Source: Symsagittifera roscoffensis
Taxonomy: Eukaryota > Xenacoelomorpha > Acoela > Convolutidae
DNA length: 64,000 bases
NCBI RefSeq assembly: GCF_963678635.1
Contig: NC_087070.1
Span: forward strand, 310,001-374,000
Direction: 5' to 3'
The notes beneath the pieces are model-generated. The model ran no database searches and was not told where the DNA came from. It was given only the letters and a program-made list of their open reading frames with translations. Below, piece by piece: positions 51,717 to 63,200 of this stretch; the stretch's first letter is position 1; each line of letters starts with the position of its first letter. The position numbers and the translations under genes are program-made.

Positions 51717-52768
51717 ATGGCCAAGTATCAAAACATTTCATGTGTCGACAAACTACGTTTAATCGAATCGAATTCGGGTGGAGAAGATTATATTGCTTTG
51801 GCTGACTGTTTGGGAACAAATCGGAACACTGCGTATACAATTGTGCGACGTGGGAGATATGAGAATTTACCAAAAAATGAATCATACAATAGAAAAATTG
51901 ACGAAGAATTTATTTTGGTCGCTATTGACATTCTGGAGGGCAATCCACTGATGACCTTGCGGCAAGTTAATTTTGCGTTGAGAGCGCGCTTACCCCAAAA
52001 ACCCCATTTTACACAACAAACACTATCAAAAGCATTAGAAGGGAGAATGACCAATTTCAAGCTTGCGAGAGATTGTCCTGCAAAGCGTAGCAGCGAAGAA
52101 AATATAGAAGATCGTTACAACTATGCATTGTGGATCATGAGCCTGGCGTCGTAAGTTCGCTAAAAAAAATTTTGTGGATGAATTTGGTGTAAATATCCAC
52201 ATGCGGCGTTCTCAAGGGCGATCTGCTAAGGGTGACAGAGTTTATAGAAAAGTCAGTGCCCAGAAAGGACCCAATCTTGCAATCTGTTGCGCAGTTTCGA
52301 CGGAAGGCATTTTGCATTATCAGGTAATTCAAGGTGAAATGAAGAAGGACATTTTCAAAAGTTTTTTCGAAGTTCTAAATGGAAACGTTCTCTTTGACGA
52401 AGTGAACGATGCTGATGGATTTGCATTTTTTACAATGCTCTCGGGCACAGAAGAATTGAAGATATGGACCTTAGTGGAATATTCTCACTGAAGGGGCTCC
52501 CAAAGTACAGCTCATTTCTAACTTTGGTTGAAGCTGCAATTCCGTGATGGAAACCGGCTATGAAACGAAAATGCAAGAGATGGATTTGTTCATCAACGTT
52601 GATGCTTTGAAGGAGCCAGGACAAACACTTCAGGATAACCTTTCCCGTCATGTTAAATCTATTGTGGAACGAACAAGTTGTGAGATTACCCCACAGAAAT
52701 GTGTTGGTTGGTACAATCATACGATGACATATATCCCGGATTCTTTGTCCAGGAATAAAAAAGATTGA
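51717..52768 (+). pseudogene. IS630/Tc1-like transposase, long copy 2, frameshifted
   Basis: Same layout as the copy at 49614 and nearly the same sequence: N-part 51717-52154, DDE part about 52174-52491, end part about 52544-52768. The GTCGTAAGTTCGC break is shared, so the lesion predates the duplication. Extra changes: three more A in the A run before the second part, and TGG to TGATGG near 52545. Confidence 0.75.
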
Positions 52769-53592
52769 TGAACAATGGATGTTGCATAAAAACCAATGAT
52801 TCTGTATATTATATTATGTTCTTATTCATTTGAATAACATGTGTTCAATTGAAGTCACTTGTGAGCACTCCATCTTTTCTATTCTTAGAACTTACGAAAT
52901 GTTCTTTCAATAGAAGTTACCTATAATTCTTTTCAAATTACCGATTGTTAAACTCCACTACCAAATAGCAAAAGTGTAAAGGTCACGAAGAACGTAATCG
53001 ACTTCTGGTTTCGAAAATGGTTTTTTATTATCAGATTTCCCGGCGGAATTAAAATTTACCTATTGATCCTGTTTTCTGCAATTGGGTTAATTTAACCAAA
53101 CACTTGGCAATCATAAGTTGTTCCAGAATTTCAAAGAATGTCAAGGGCATTGATTAAAAAGTTTGAAATTGGAGTTTTTCAAAAATATGTTTTAATTTTT
53201 CTGTTTACTGGCGTTCATTAACTTTTTCCAACTGTCTGTTGGCTATGTTCTTGTTTTTGGGTACTTAAACACATTGTCGTCTCAGTAGTAGCTCGGTAAA
53301 TACTAAAATTGTATTCATTACTGGTGGTTGTGATTTTTGATAATTTTTCTGAAATAGTTTTAATTTTTTTTTCGATTTGTGATTTTCGTCTTCTTTTCTA
53401 TTCGCTAGCTTGCAATGCTGCGCTACGGTGTTGCGCAAGTAATGCGAAACACTGTACCGTTTCTGTACAATACCTGTCCATCTAATATAGCAGGGATGTT
53501 AAGAGTTTCAAAAGTATTTAGAAACCATTCAAGAGTTAAGAAAGTTTATCCACGAGGAAAAGGATCAACATACGAGCTGTTAAGTGATTATT

Positions 53593-53790
53593 TGGTGGCA
53601 CTACTGCTGTAATCACGATCAGTAGCATAAGAATTTTCATAGCTTCTGTCCTCTGCTGTTTTTTGTGGCTAGTGTTTGCTTACTGTTAAGCACCAGTGCC
53701 TGAATGGGAAGCACGTGGTATTTTAAATTTTGAGGTCGCGGGATCGAATTGGACACAACAATAGGTTCTCTGTGATAAGAACTGCAGGCA
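53593..53790 (+). repeat. SINE-like repeat piece
   Basis: GGCACT..TG.TGTAATCACGATC.GTAGCAT and TTTTTTGTGGCTAGTGTTTG recur at 58715-58805 and in weaker form at 60765-60860. A tRNA-like body follows (AAGCACCAGTGCCTGAATGGG, then GTCGCGGGATCGAATTGG, a B-box relative). It lies just upstream of the SV2-like gene. Confidence 0.55.
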
Positions 53791-53878
53791 TTTTCGGACA
53801 TTTTTCTGGGCTGGGTAATGCCTCACCCTCAAGCAAAGAGCACTTGTTCTGTTTCTGTTAGTATCTAACTCAAATTCA
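53791..53878 (+). other. Probable 5' untranslated sequence of the SV2-like gene
   Basis: No frame. TTTCTGTTAG at about 53853-53862 could be a splice acceptor, which would leave a short 5' UTR before the ATG at 53879 and an upstream non-coding exon elsewhere. No promoter motif was recognised. Confidence 0.35.
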
Positions 53879-54282
53879 ATGGGCTCGTCAAGAGATGAAG
53901 AGAGCGACGATGAGTCCTGGAGAACGAAAGATTACGAAGATGCGCTTCAGTGTGCCGGTTTCGGTAGGTTCCAGTACATTCTTGCTATGATATGTGGCTG
54001 GGCAAATGCGAGCGATGCAGTCGAGATTCTATCAGTGTCTTTTATTCTATCTCCAGCGCAGTGTGCTATGGGTTTGAAATCAAGTGAGAAAGGCGTTCTC
54101 AGTTCCATAGTGTTTGTGGGAATGATGATTGGTGGTTATTTTTGGGGATATTTGGCCGACATAAATGGACGCAGACAAGTGTTGATGGTGTCTCTGACTT
54201 TTAATGCCGTGTGTGCTATCATATCTAGTTTGTGTCAGACCTACTGGTGGTTCCTTTTGTTCCGACTTCTAAGCGGAATCGG
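53879..54282 (+). CDS. SV2-like exon 1
   Basis: Start ATG to donor GG/GTAAGT; ends with two bases of a Gly codon (phase 2). Encodes the acidic N-tail, helices 1-3 and the start of helix 4. Confidence 0.88.
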
Positions 54283-57200
54283 GTAAGTTTCAAGCTGTTT
54301 AATTAATGAGAAAAACTTCCAAAGATTTTCTTCCCCCCCCCCTCTGCCTCGCATAAACCTGAATTTTACGCTGTAGCCAGTGGTTTCACAAGTAGTTTGA
54401 GTTGACCACCAAATACGCCAACTTTCGCGACGCTTTTGCAAGATGAACATACGTTTTATTTGATTTAATTCAAAAGCGGAGAAAATAAGTTCGTTTTAGT
54501 TCATAGGTTGCTCATACCATCCGTTTAATGGTTGCGTGTAACTTGCATAGATTCTTATTGGCCACCTCCAAATATTTTCTTGATATTTCAATGTATGCTT
54601 TTTGTGTTAATAGCAATTTTTTTTGCAGCGTAGGTGGATCGATCCCCGTTGTCTTCTCATACGTGGCTGAGTTTATGCCAAAACAACACCGTGGTAAAAT
54701 GATCAGTGTTGTGGCCTTCTTCTGGATGTGTGGAAATATAGTGGCAGCTGCCCTGGCTTGGATTGTCATTCCGAGAGACTGGGGACACCGATCGGAACAT
54801 TTCGATTACTCCAGTTGGAGAATTTTTATTGTAGTGTGCACGTTGCCGTCCTTGACCTCGGCTGTCTTTTTCGCATTGCTGCCCGAGAGTCCCAAGTTTC
54901 TCATACATGTCAGTTAAAATCACATATAAAATCACTTGAAGCGACCCAATGTTCATTTTCGCGTAAGAATTAGTTTTCCAGACAAGTCTCAAGGTAGCCT
55001 GAAAATTCGAATTTGCATGCAAAATTTGCTCAAAAAGGATAGATTGCTTTTCTTAATTCGTCCGGTCTTTTCATACTTTTTGATAGACATTTTTTTAGTT
55101 GGGAAGATGTAGCGTCTGTGTTAAGACCCTCACTAATCCTTCGTGCTTAGGACAGAGTTCGTGTTTTTTTAATGCAAGTAGCTATTAACCATCGCTCTCA
55201 AATAATCGATGAATTATCTCATATTGAATATATTTTTTTAGAAAGGAGAGGAAACGAAGGCCTTGCAGGTGTTGGCGATGGTTTACCAGATTAACAAGAG
55301 AAGAGCCCGTCAGTTCTACCCGGTAAGATGACAAAACCTTTCTTTTCATTTTTTTGGGTAGTTAAGATTATTTACTATTCAATTGGAAGCCAAGGTTAGA
55401 AAATAATGAACTTATAGATTAACTTAAGTCAGCATATATAATTTCATCCATGACGGACCGAAAATTAATCTCAACTCGATGGTATTTAATAGTTTATCAT
55501 TCATGAAAGTATAAATTATTTGTGAAAATGTTGTTAGTTAGGCCTCAGTAGTCAGGTCTGGTGATTCTTTTCGCCTATGACGCTATAGATATCGGGACTA
55601 TTAGGCTGCATGTAAGGGAACGCACTCGAAATTGTAGCACTTATGTATGAATACCAATCGCCGGTATGCACACATAAGCGGTTTTTCAATAGATCAAACT
55701 TGAAAAAAAAGCTCACTCCCTCGCTAGGATCAAGCGATATTATTATCAGAAAGGACCGCCCTCGAGAGGGAGCTGGACTACTTACGGCCGTACACAAACC
55801 ACTTCTCTACGAAGAGTTGCAAACTGTAAAAGACGGGACATTAGAGGCGCAGTGTTTTGAAATAGTGGCCAACAACCAAAGCCACCGGTTCCCAAATTTT
55901 TACACTTCCCCGCGCAGTCGCTGCCCTAAATACTATACAGCTTAAATTACTCAGCTGTTCGCGAAAGACAATGTTATTTTCATGGGAGATGCAAATTCCC
56001 ATTCCCTTCTCTGGTATTCAAATATCGCGGAAGGCAACAGGCGCCCATTTAGGCGCAGAAATTACTGACTCTGACTTCGTCCCTTTGAATGATCTGTCAC
56101 AAACTTGTTTACCGTTCGGCAACTTAAGCTTCTCAACTTCTTTCTGTTCCTTTTGCGGCGCTCACCTTCATGAAGGTTAGCCAGGGTGTTAACCAACTGG
56201 TGTCGAGCTAGGTTAGTTTTAGAGACAACTTTTACCCAGCTTTGGAACAGAGTTACTGGCCTCCGGGCCCGTTTGTTTACCTTCTGTTTGTCTTAGTAGG
56301 AGTATGGCTCGGCTAAGACTCCTTCCTTCCCAACAAGGATAACCAGATTCGTCCGCTTGCGTGTCTTGCAACACTTTTTCTTGCTTGGGGAGATGTCCTT
56401 TGCGCTTTCCACCAATTGTACGTAGAAGATCTTGGACCTCGCTCCACATCCCCTGACTTATCCTTAGCATCGTTTTTTTTTACTATCTCTAAGTTGGAAA
56501 CCACTGTTAACGTGAGGGTCTGACCATCTACCTATTTTAATTAGTCTCTCTCTAACGGAAGATACTCCTTTTCCTGCCAAATAAACTTAAAAATTTTAAA
56601 CAATAGAAACAAGGTCGAGTTCACTGAAAAAACTGAGAAATTCTCTAAAATTGTTTTCATGAAAGGCGTTAAGGTCGCCAAAATTTTTTTACGAAACACC
56701 ATTCTAAAGGCCGCATGGTGCTTTTATCGGTAGAACGCCTCTCTTTATGCCTCTGCCTTGATACTAAAAAGCTAGCGCAAGGGTGCGATAAAAAATAGAC
56801 AGAGAACCACTCAAATCCTATTTTAACTAAGATTTGATGAAAGAAACGGCAAAAGAAAAAGAGAAGAAATTGCAGGATTTATTCCGGACGTTTAATCACC
56901 ACACGTCCAATAAGTTTTTGGAAAGTGGTTCGCTCCTTAAATGGAACCAAATCCGTTGCAGAATCTCACCCAATCTCTTTTAATGGCGAAAAGTTAGCAG
57001 AGGATAAACAAATAGCACACGCTTTTAGCACTCAATACACGAAACTCCGAACCTATAAGTCCAAGAAACAACAGAGAAACACCAGCTAACTTTTTTCACT
57101 GCGAAACAGAAGAGGCTATCATAGCAGCTGAACCATCAAAAGCATTGTGCCCAGACATTCTCTGCACGGTACACCTCAAACATCTGGGATCAACTGCTAT

Positions 57201-60200
57201 CAATTTATAACACATACCTTAACTTGTCCTTAATGTATAAGAAAATACCCTAAATTTGGAAGAAGTCACAATCAGTCGCCGTCCAGTCTTGCCGTCCAGT
57301 CTTAAATTTAAGCCCAGCAGTGAAAGTTTAAGAATCTTCAGTCCATCCTACTCTTATAAAGAATCTTTCTAAAGCAGACCATCAGCACGGCTTTCATTCA
57401 CTCCAGACCACCACTACGGAACTAGCAACTCTTGATTTTTTTTTCAACGGTTTTTATAAAAAAATGACCATCTGAAAGAATTGTGCTGGCCACGTTAGAG
57501 TTGTCGAAAGCATTCGAAATGGTCTGGCATTGCACAACACTGGAACTTAATCGTGCCAGCACTGTATCAGATAGATCAACCAAATTGCTTGCAAGTTATC
57601 TGAGCATCAGGCAAGCCCAAACGCAATTTGGGGGCCCTTGTCATTCAGCCTTGTCTTAAATAGAACAAACATGTCCCCAAATAGACTTGTGGCTTCGTTC
57701 GACGGAGGTAGCAACTTTCCTTTAACTCGGCGAGAGCATGCCTGACGCGCTTCAAACAACGGGCTAATAACAACAACAGATTGCTCTCTCGTTGCAGTAA
57801 ACTCATTTGAAAGGCATGTTTAGGTAAAGTTTGTTCTGGACGCTGTTAATCTCCAATTTAACACTGGTTGCTTGTTTTGAAGTGCTGCCTTGCCTTGGCG
57901 TTGAATTCAACAATTATAATTTTTCAACTTACAATATACAACTTAGTAAGATCCAAGGTTATACCGTGAATTGGATTTTTATATTAAGTGGTGAAAGAGC
58001 CAAAAAACTCATTGTCGCTCGATTCATGATTGAAGAAGTTTCAAAATGCTAAATCACTAAACTTTGAATGTTATGATTTCGATTGAATTCATCAATTTAA
58101 ATTTCATAAACAACTTCGGAAGATCCAGCTTATACCGTCAATCACATGAAATTTTGTAGTTTTTAAAGCTCCTCCACACTTGTCATTGATTTTTTGATTT
58201 TTCCTAGGTGAAACCGTAGAAATCAAGATTTTTTTTCTGAATTTGGCACTGAATAGCTGGCTATTTTGTTCTCGGTACAAATGGCTTTTTGAATCGAAAT
58301 CTTGACTAAAAGTTTTTCAAAATAGTACAATTGATCCCTTTTCAGTTTCTTTGACTAGCTATAAATATGGTGGATACTTCTTCCTACGCCATAATTCTTC
58401 TCAACCCTAAAGTAGTCGGAATACTTATTCGAGTTTTTTCGATTCAAGCACCAACCCTGAATCTCATAAATTGAATCTCATAAAAATTATTTCTGACTTT
58501 GTGAGATTCAGGGTTGGTGCTTAAGTTGATTTTTTTTTCGCGGGCCTTGCTTTTTTCCACCCGTACACAGTTCCACTACCCATCTGTTCAAGGAAGTAGA
58601 TATGCCGGTTAGAAAGAACTGTTAACTTCTCGATATTTACACTAGCAAGCTTGTGAGCGTTAGTGTATTAGTACGAACCGTTTTTTTAAAACTTACTCGC
58701 AAATAAGAGTGTTCACTTATTTGTTGGCACTTTTGTTATAATCACGATCTGTAGCATTGGAAATTTCATTGCATCTGTCCTGCTTTTTTGTGGCTAGTGT
58801 TTGTGATTTATTAAGCGTCCGTGACTGAGTGGATAATGTGCAAGACTCATAACCTCTAGATTGCAGATCGAAAGCAAGACGTAGCCGAATTTTTACTAAT
58901 TCAAGGCTTATTTCTACCTTTTCTTATTGCACTTTATAGAGCTGCTTTTTGTCGTGTTTGCGAAGTGAAGCTTCGTCTCTGTGTTTATCTCCACTACCAC
59001 CTGAATAAATTTTTTTCACGCCCACGTTTCTTCCATTGGTCAGGTACCGCCATCTATTTTAAGTTGCCTTAGTTATTTTTTTTTCAGCCCCATGCTAGAC
59101 AAAAATCCGCGCTGAGTTTTTACTAGTCGAGACGAAGTCTCTTCTTTTGTTTTTAATAAAAAAGCAGTTAACGAAGTGGTTTGCAGAAACTGGACCCTCC
59201 AAGGTCATCTGTATCCCTACCGCAACAGTTGACCTTTCAGAGCAACCGCTTTCCAGAAGTACCAGCTGTAAACTCTGAAACGGTTACATTCGGCTTTTCA
59301 ACACCTACCTCTCCCGACTATACAGCTTTTCCCCCTCTTTGCACAAATTGTTCTCTTGAACCCCACTCAACTCGTTCCTGTTTAAATGCCCCAATAACTG
59401 TTCCTGGTTTACCCCCGCAAACCTGTGGTCTCGGCCGGTGAATGCCACGAAGTTCCTCTACTAGGAGTCAGACGAGCCCAACACGACAAACGTGGGCTAA
59501 TAAACAAACAAACAGCTCATACTTTGCAATGCCTATGTGTGCGCGTGTGTATGTGTATTGAGGGGAAAGAGCTTTGTAATTACGTTTCTTCAGCGCCAAT
59601 TTAGCTCTGAAACCTAAAACTTATCATTTATGAGCGGGAGTTCGAATCCGGGAGCTTTTTGCTGAACTTTCATATTATTCAAATCATGGAATAAAAGCAA
59701 TCATTGGTAGCAATTTTTTTCGAAGTTTTAACGAACAGCTCTCTACCCATATGAATTTGGAAAAAATCCAGTGAGCACAAGTGATCTGTGGCTAATTTGT
59801 TTGTTATTTCCTGTTGTAGGTGAAGTCTATCCTTCTGGACGACTACAACTGCAACAGATATGATACTATTTCATCCACTGGTCCCTCTGTAATACACACC
59901 TCATCAAATCTGGTCAAGAGAGTGCTCCTCGACACATTACATAAGATAGCAGCTGTGTTTGCAACGACGTGGAGTCTGTTCAAGCCCCCTCTTACAAGGA
60001 GGACTTTAGTATTGGTAGTGCAGATGTTCACGCTCTCATTTGGGTTAGTCAATGTTTATGGTCCCTCTGATTCTAATTTTTAAAGGTTAATGAACGAATT
60101 GAAGACTCTTTTTAGGTCGTGTGGTTACTTTTTTTTTCTTCATTTTTTCTTCATCCAAAGTTGTTTAGGTTTATTGGATTTTTCGCGCTTAGACCTTTGA

Positions 60201-63200
60201 TTTATTTTCAGTTCAAATTATTTTGTCAAATGGAAGTCAAATTAAGCCCTTCAAGAACACAAGAGCAAATGACGAAAAGTATGTACTTGGCTTGTTGTTT
60301 CAAAAGTGGATTTTAATTTTTCGATTTAACCGTGCAATAAAAAGTTTACTTATTAATCCGTTTTTTTTTTAAATTGGGTTAGTTTCATTAAAAATGTCAC
60401 TCATAAATTTTTTTTTAATTCAGTGAGCTTTAAGGCCATATTTTGTTTCTTTCACTCAAAAGGTGAAATTTGATCAAAAAAGTCATCTTTTGGTCTCCTT
60501 TAGTTCGTTGAAATTTTATGGAAAGCGTTCTCTATAGCTGAATGTTTTTATACCGACGGAGCGTGGTGTGATTTTACGGTCTCGACTGTTTTTTCAACCT
60601 AAGTCGCAATTAGATGTGCTCATTATTTTGCATTTTTGTATCTGGGACCTTTTGCTTCAAAGAGTTTTTTTTGTATCTGTTTATCGTTGACTAGTTTCAC
60701 AAGCGAAGTGAAGTGTATTATTACGAACCTTTTTTTTTCCAACCTAAGTCGCCAATAAAAGTGCTCATTAGTGTCACTTTTGGTATATTTCAATTTCATC
60801 ATATTTAAGCATAGGAAATTTAATAGCATATAGTGCTGGTTTATTTTTGGCTAGTGTAAGGGTCCTGTTTGAAAACAACAGGTGTTATGAAAATGTATGG
60901 GATTTGTTAATTTTTGTTTTTTTTGCGACCCTTTGGAAAATTTTCATTTTTTTTCTCAAAACTTTTGAACCAATTTTCAAAACAATGGTGTCATTGGAAA
61001 AACCGGCTGCTATTTTATGTGCCTGCAAATTTTGCTAGTCTCTTTTCAGTTTACGCCACGTTCTACGGCTTTCGAAAGTTTCAGTAAAGGGGTTTTTTGA
61101 CTTATTTGATTTTGAATTTGTTCGTTTCCTCAAATATTAAATGCATAAATCTGAGATGAACGTTTAAACTAAAGAACTAATCATTGGGATCTCTCCTTCT
61201 CAAGCGGCTTTTCCCTAAATTCGGAAGAAAAAATTATGGTCTCAAGCAAGCCCATTTTTTGACATTTTGGTTAATTAATAAGTTTTTTTGACTTTTCTCA
61301 AAAACTACCCTGCCAAATCGGAGACCAAGAGTTCAACTGGAAAAAAAAGTGGTATGCGAATCTTCCCTGCGCAAGCGGCTATGCCCAGCTTTTTGAAAAA
61401 ATATGGCCTTAGAAAATATACAATTTTTGAAACTTTGTCCATTTTTTGGAAACTTCTTTTTTTCTTCAAAAACTAACCTGCTGATTGTTAGGTTGATAAT
61501 TCATTCAAACTAACATCGTGCTTGGTTTTTTCCTGGGTAATCTGTTTCGCCTTATTTGTTTTGTAAAAAAAACGATATGGACATCGGAAAAATCCATTTT
61601 TTTTTGAAGTTTTTACCGTTTTTTTTTATAGAAATTTCATCACTGTTCTCGAAAGCTACTAGCTAAAGCCGATATTAAGGATTCAATCTAAAAATCAGGG
61701 TGTGGAAATCTTCCCTGCATACGAGACTATTCCCATGCTTTAAAACAGAAAATTTTGTGAATTTAGGAAAAGCCAACTTTTTCAATTTTTGATAGTTTTT
61801 CGGAATCTTTTTCATTTTTTTTTCGAAAACTACCCAGCCAAATCTGCGATAAAGATTTCAGTTGAAAGATCGATTATTAGTTTTTTCTTTAAAAATGCAG
61901 AAAATCACTAGGGTTTTGCGTTAAGTCCATTTTTGAAACGTTTAAAATTACGCATTTCGGTGTCAGTACAAAATATGATCGAAATATTAAAACATATGAA
62001 TCTAGCATAAGCTGGGCAATTAGTTTTTCTTCCAAGCGTCCGTGGCGCGATTGCGAGGAATTGGAAATCAACCGGTAGGAGATCCAAATCCGGAACATTG
62101 AAAAAGTTAGTTTTATGGTAGAGTTTTTCCTGCATCGCATTGATAATTCGATTGAAACTGCAGCTGCTTTATTGGTGGCTAGTGTTGATAAAATTACAAG
62201 CGACCATGAAGCAGATGTGATAACGTGTTACTCCCAAGCCTTGCAAAAAAGTTTCTCAAGGTGTCTTTTTAACCTTTTCCTTATTTCACTTTTTTTGCCT
62301 GTTAGAGATCTTTTTTGCATTTTCCTCGCTTGTGTTTGCAAAGCGCCGCTTCGCCTCTGTGTAAACAGTTAATGGGAAAACGTATGGGATTTGGTTTTTT
62401 AATGTTTATTTTAAGAGACGCTTATGGAAAAAAAATAAACTTTTTGAAAAAATTGTAGTTTTTTCGAGAAATATATTACCGGGCGTTCTGCGGCCTTCGA
62501 AAATTTCAGTTGGGTTTTTTTGGTTTATTCTCATTCTCTCGAAAACGACCTTGACAATTCTGAGGTTAAGGGTTCGTCAAAAGAGCCTGTACTGGGAGCT
62601 CCCCTGCATAAACTGTTACATCCTAATTATTGGCCTAATGATCCAGGTTTCTCAAGTTGGGTTAGTTTTATCAAAGCGCCAAATCAGCGGAACGAGCAGG
62701 TGCTAGAAAATTTCTCTGCATAGCGGCTACGTCCTATTTTGTACAACAGCAATGTTAAATCTAGAAAAAGTCCATTTTCGAAATGTTAACCGTTTTCTAA
62801 ATATCGAAAACTACGCTGCCTCACCTAAGATTCAATCGAAAAAACGTGCGATAGAAAATTTCGGTTCATAGCGGCTACGCCCGAATTTTGTTATAAATCT
62901 TTGTTAGTTTCGCCTGCCTGCATAAGCGGATTTTCGAAAAAAAAATTTGGTCAATTTTTCAGTCGTTCTTTTAAACTTTTCCAACTGCCTGTCGGCTACG
63001 TTTAATTGCTTATAACTGCTGCAAAATCAGCGATTATTTGAAACACAAACTAATTAAATTGAATCAATTTCATGCACCCTTCCTTTCTCTTTTCCCCTGC
63101 TCTCAAAAGGTACCATTTGTTCTCTGATTGTTTACTGTTTGTTCAGCTACTATGGTCTCTGGTTGTGGCTTCCCACTCTACTGGACGACATGAACAAGAA

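Larger units (their letters stand above)
45350..53592 (+). repeat. Head-to-tail array of an IS630/Tc1-like transposon and hybrid units
   Basis: Landmarks recur: GATCTCCTCTTC at 45350, 46822 and 48299 (steps 1472 and 1477); the transposase start ATGGCCAAGTATC at 46659, 48136, 49614 and 51717 (steps 1477, 1478, 2103). Units share a spacer of about 800 bp with GCTAGCTTGCAATGCTGCGC and a TCTAATATAACAGGGATG block. Two units carry a LINE-derived insert in place of most of the transposase; two carry the long transposase. The array ends abruptly at 53592 within the spacer. Terminal inverted repeats were not identified. Confidence 0.85.
55323..59819 (+). other. Intron 3 of the SV2-like gene
   Basis: 4.5 kb. 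It contains a decayed LINE (55640-57790), AT-rich DNA (57790-58440), an inverted repeat (58446-58522), a SINE-like piece (58690-58990), a LINE ORF1 remnant with tail (59160-59515) and a tRNA-like piece (59590-59665). No other gene is seen. Confidence 0.75.

Noticed and set aside
55552-55797. Minus-strand open frame in intron 3
   Set aside because: It is antisense to the LINE endonuclease remnant and shows no domain.
59590-59665. Functional tRNA gene
   Set aside because: The B box is good, but acceptor and T stems do not pair, and the A box is weak.
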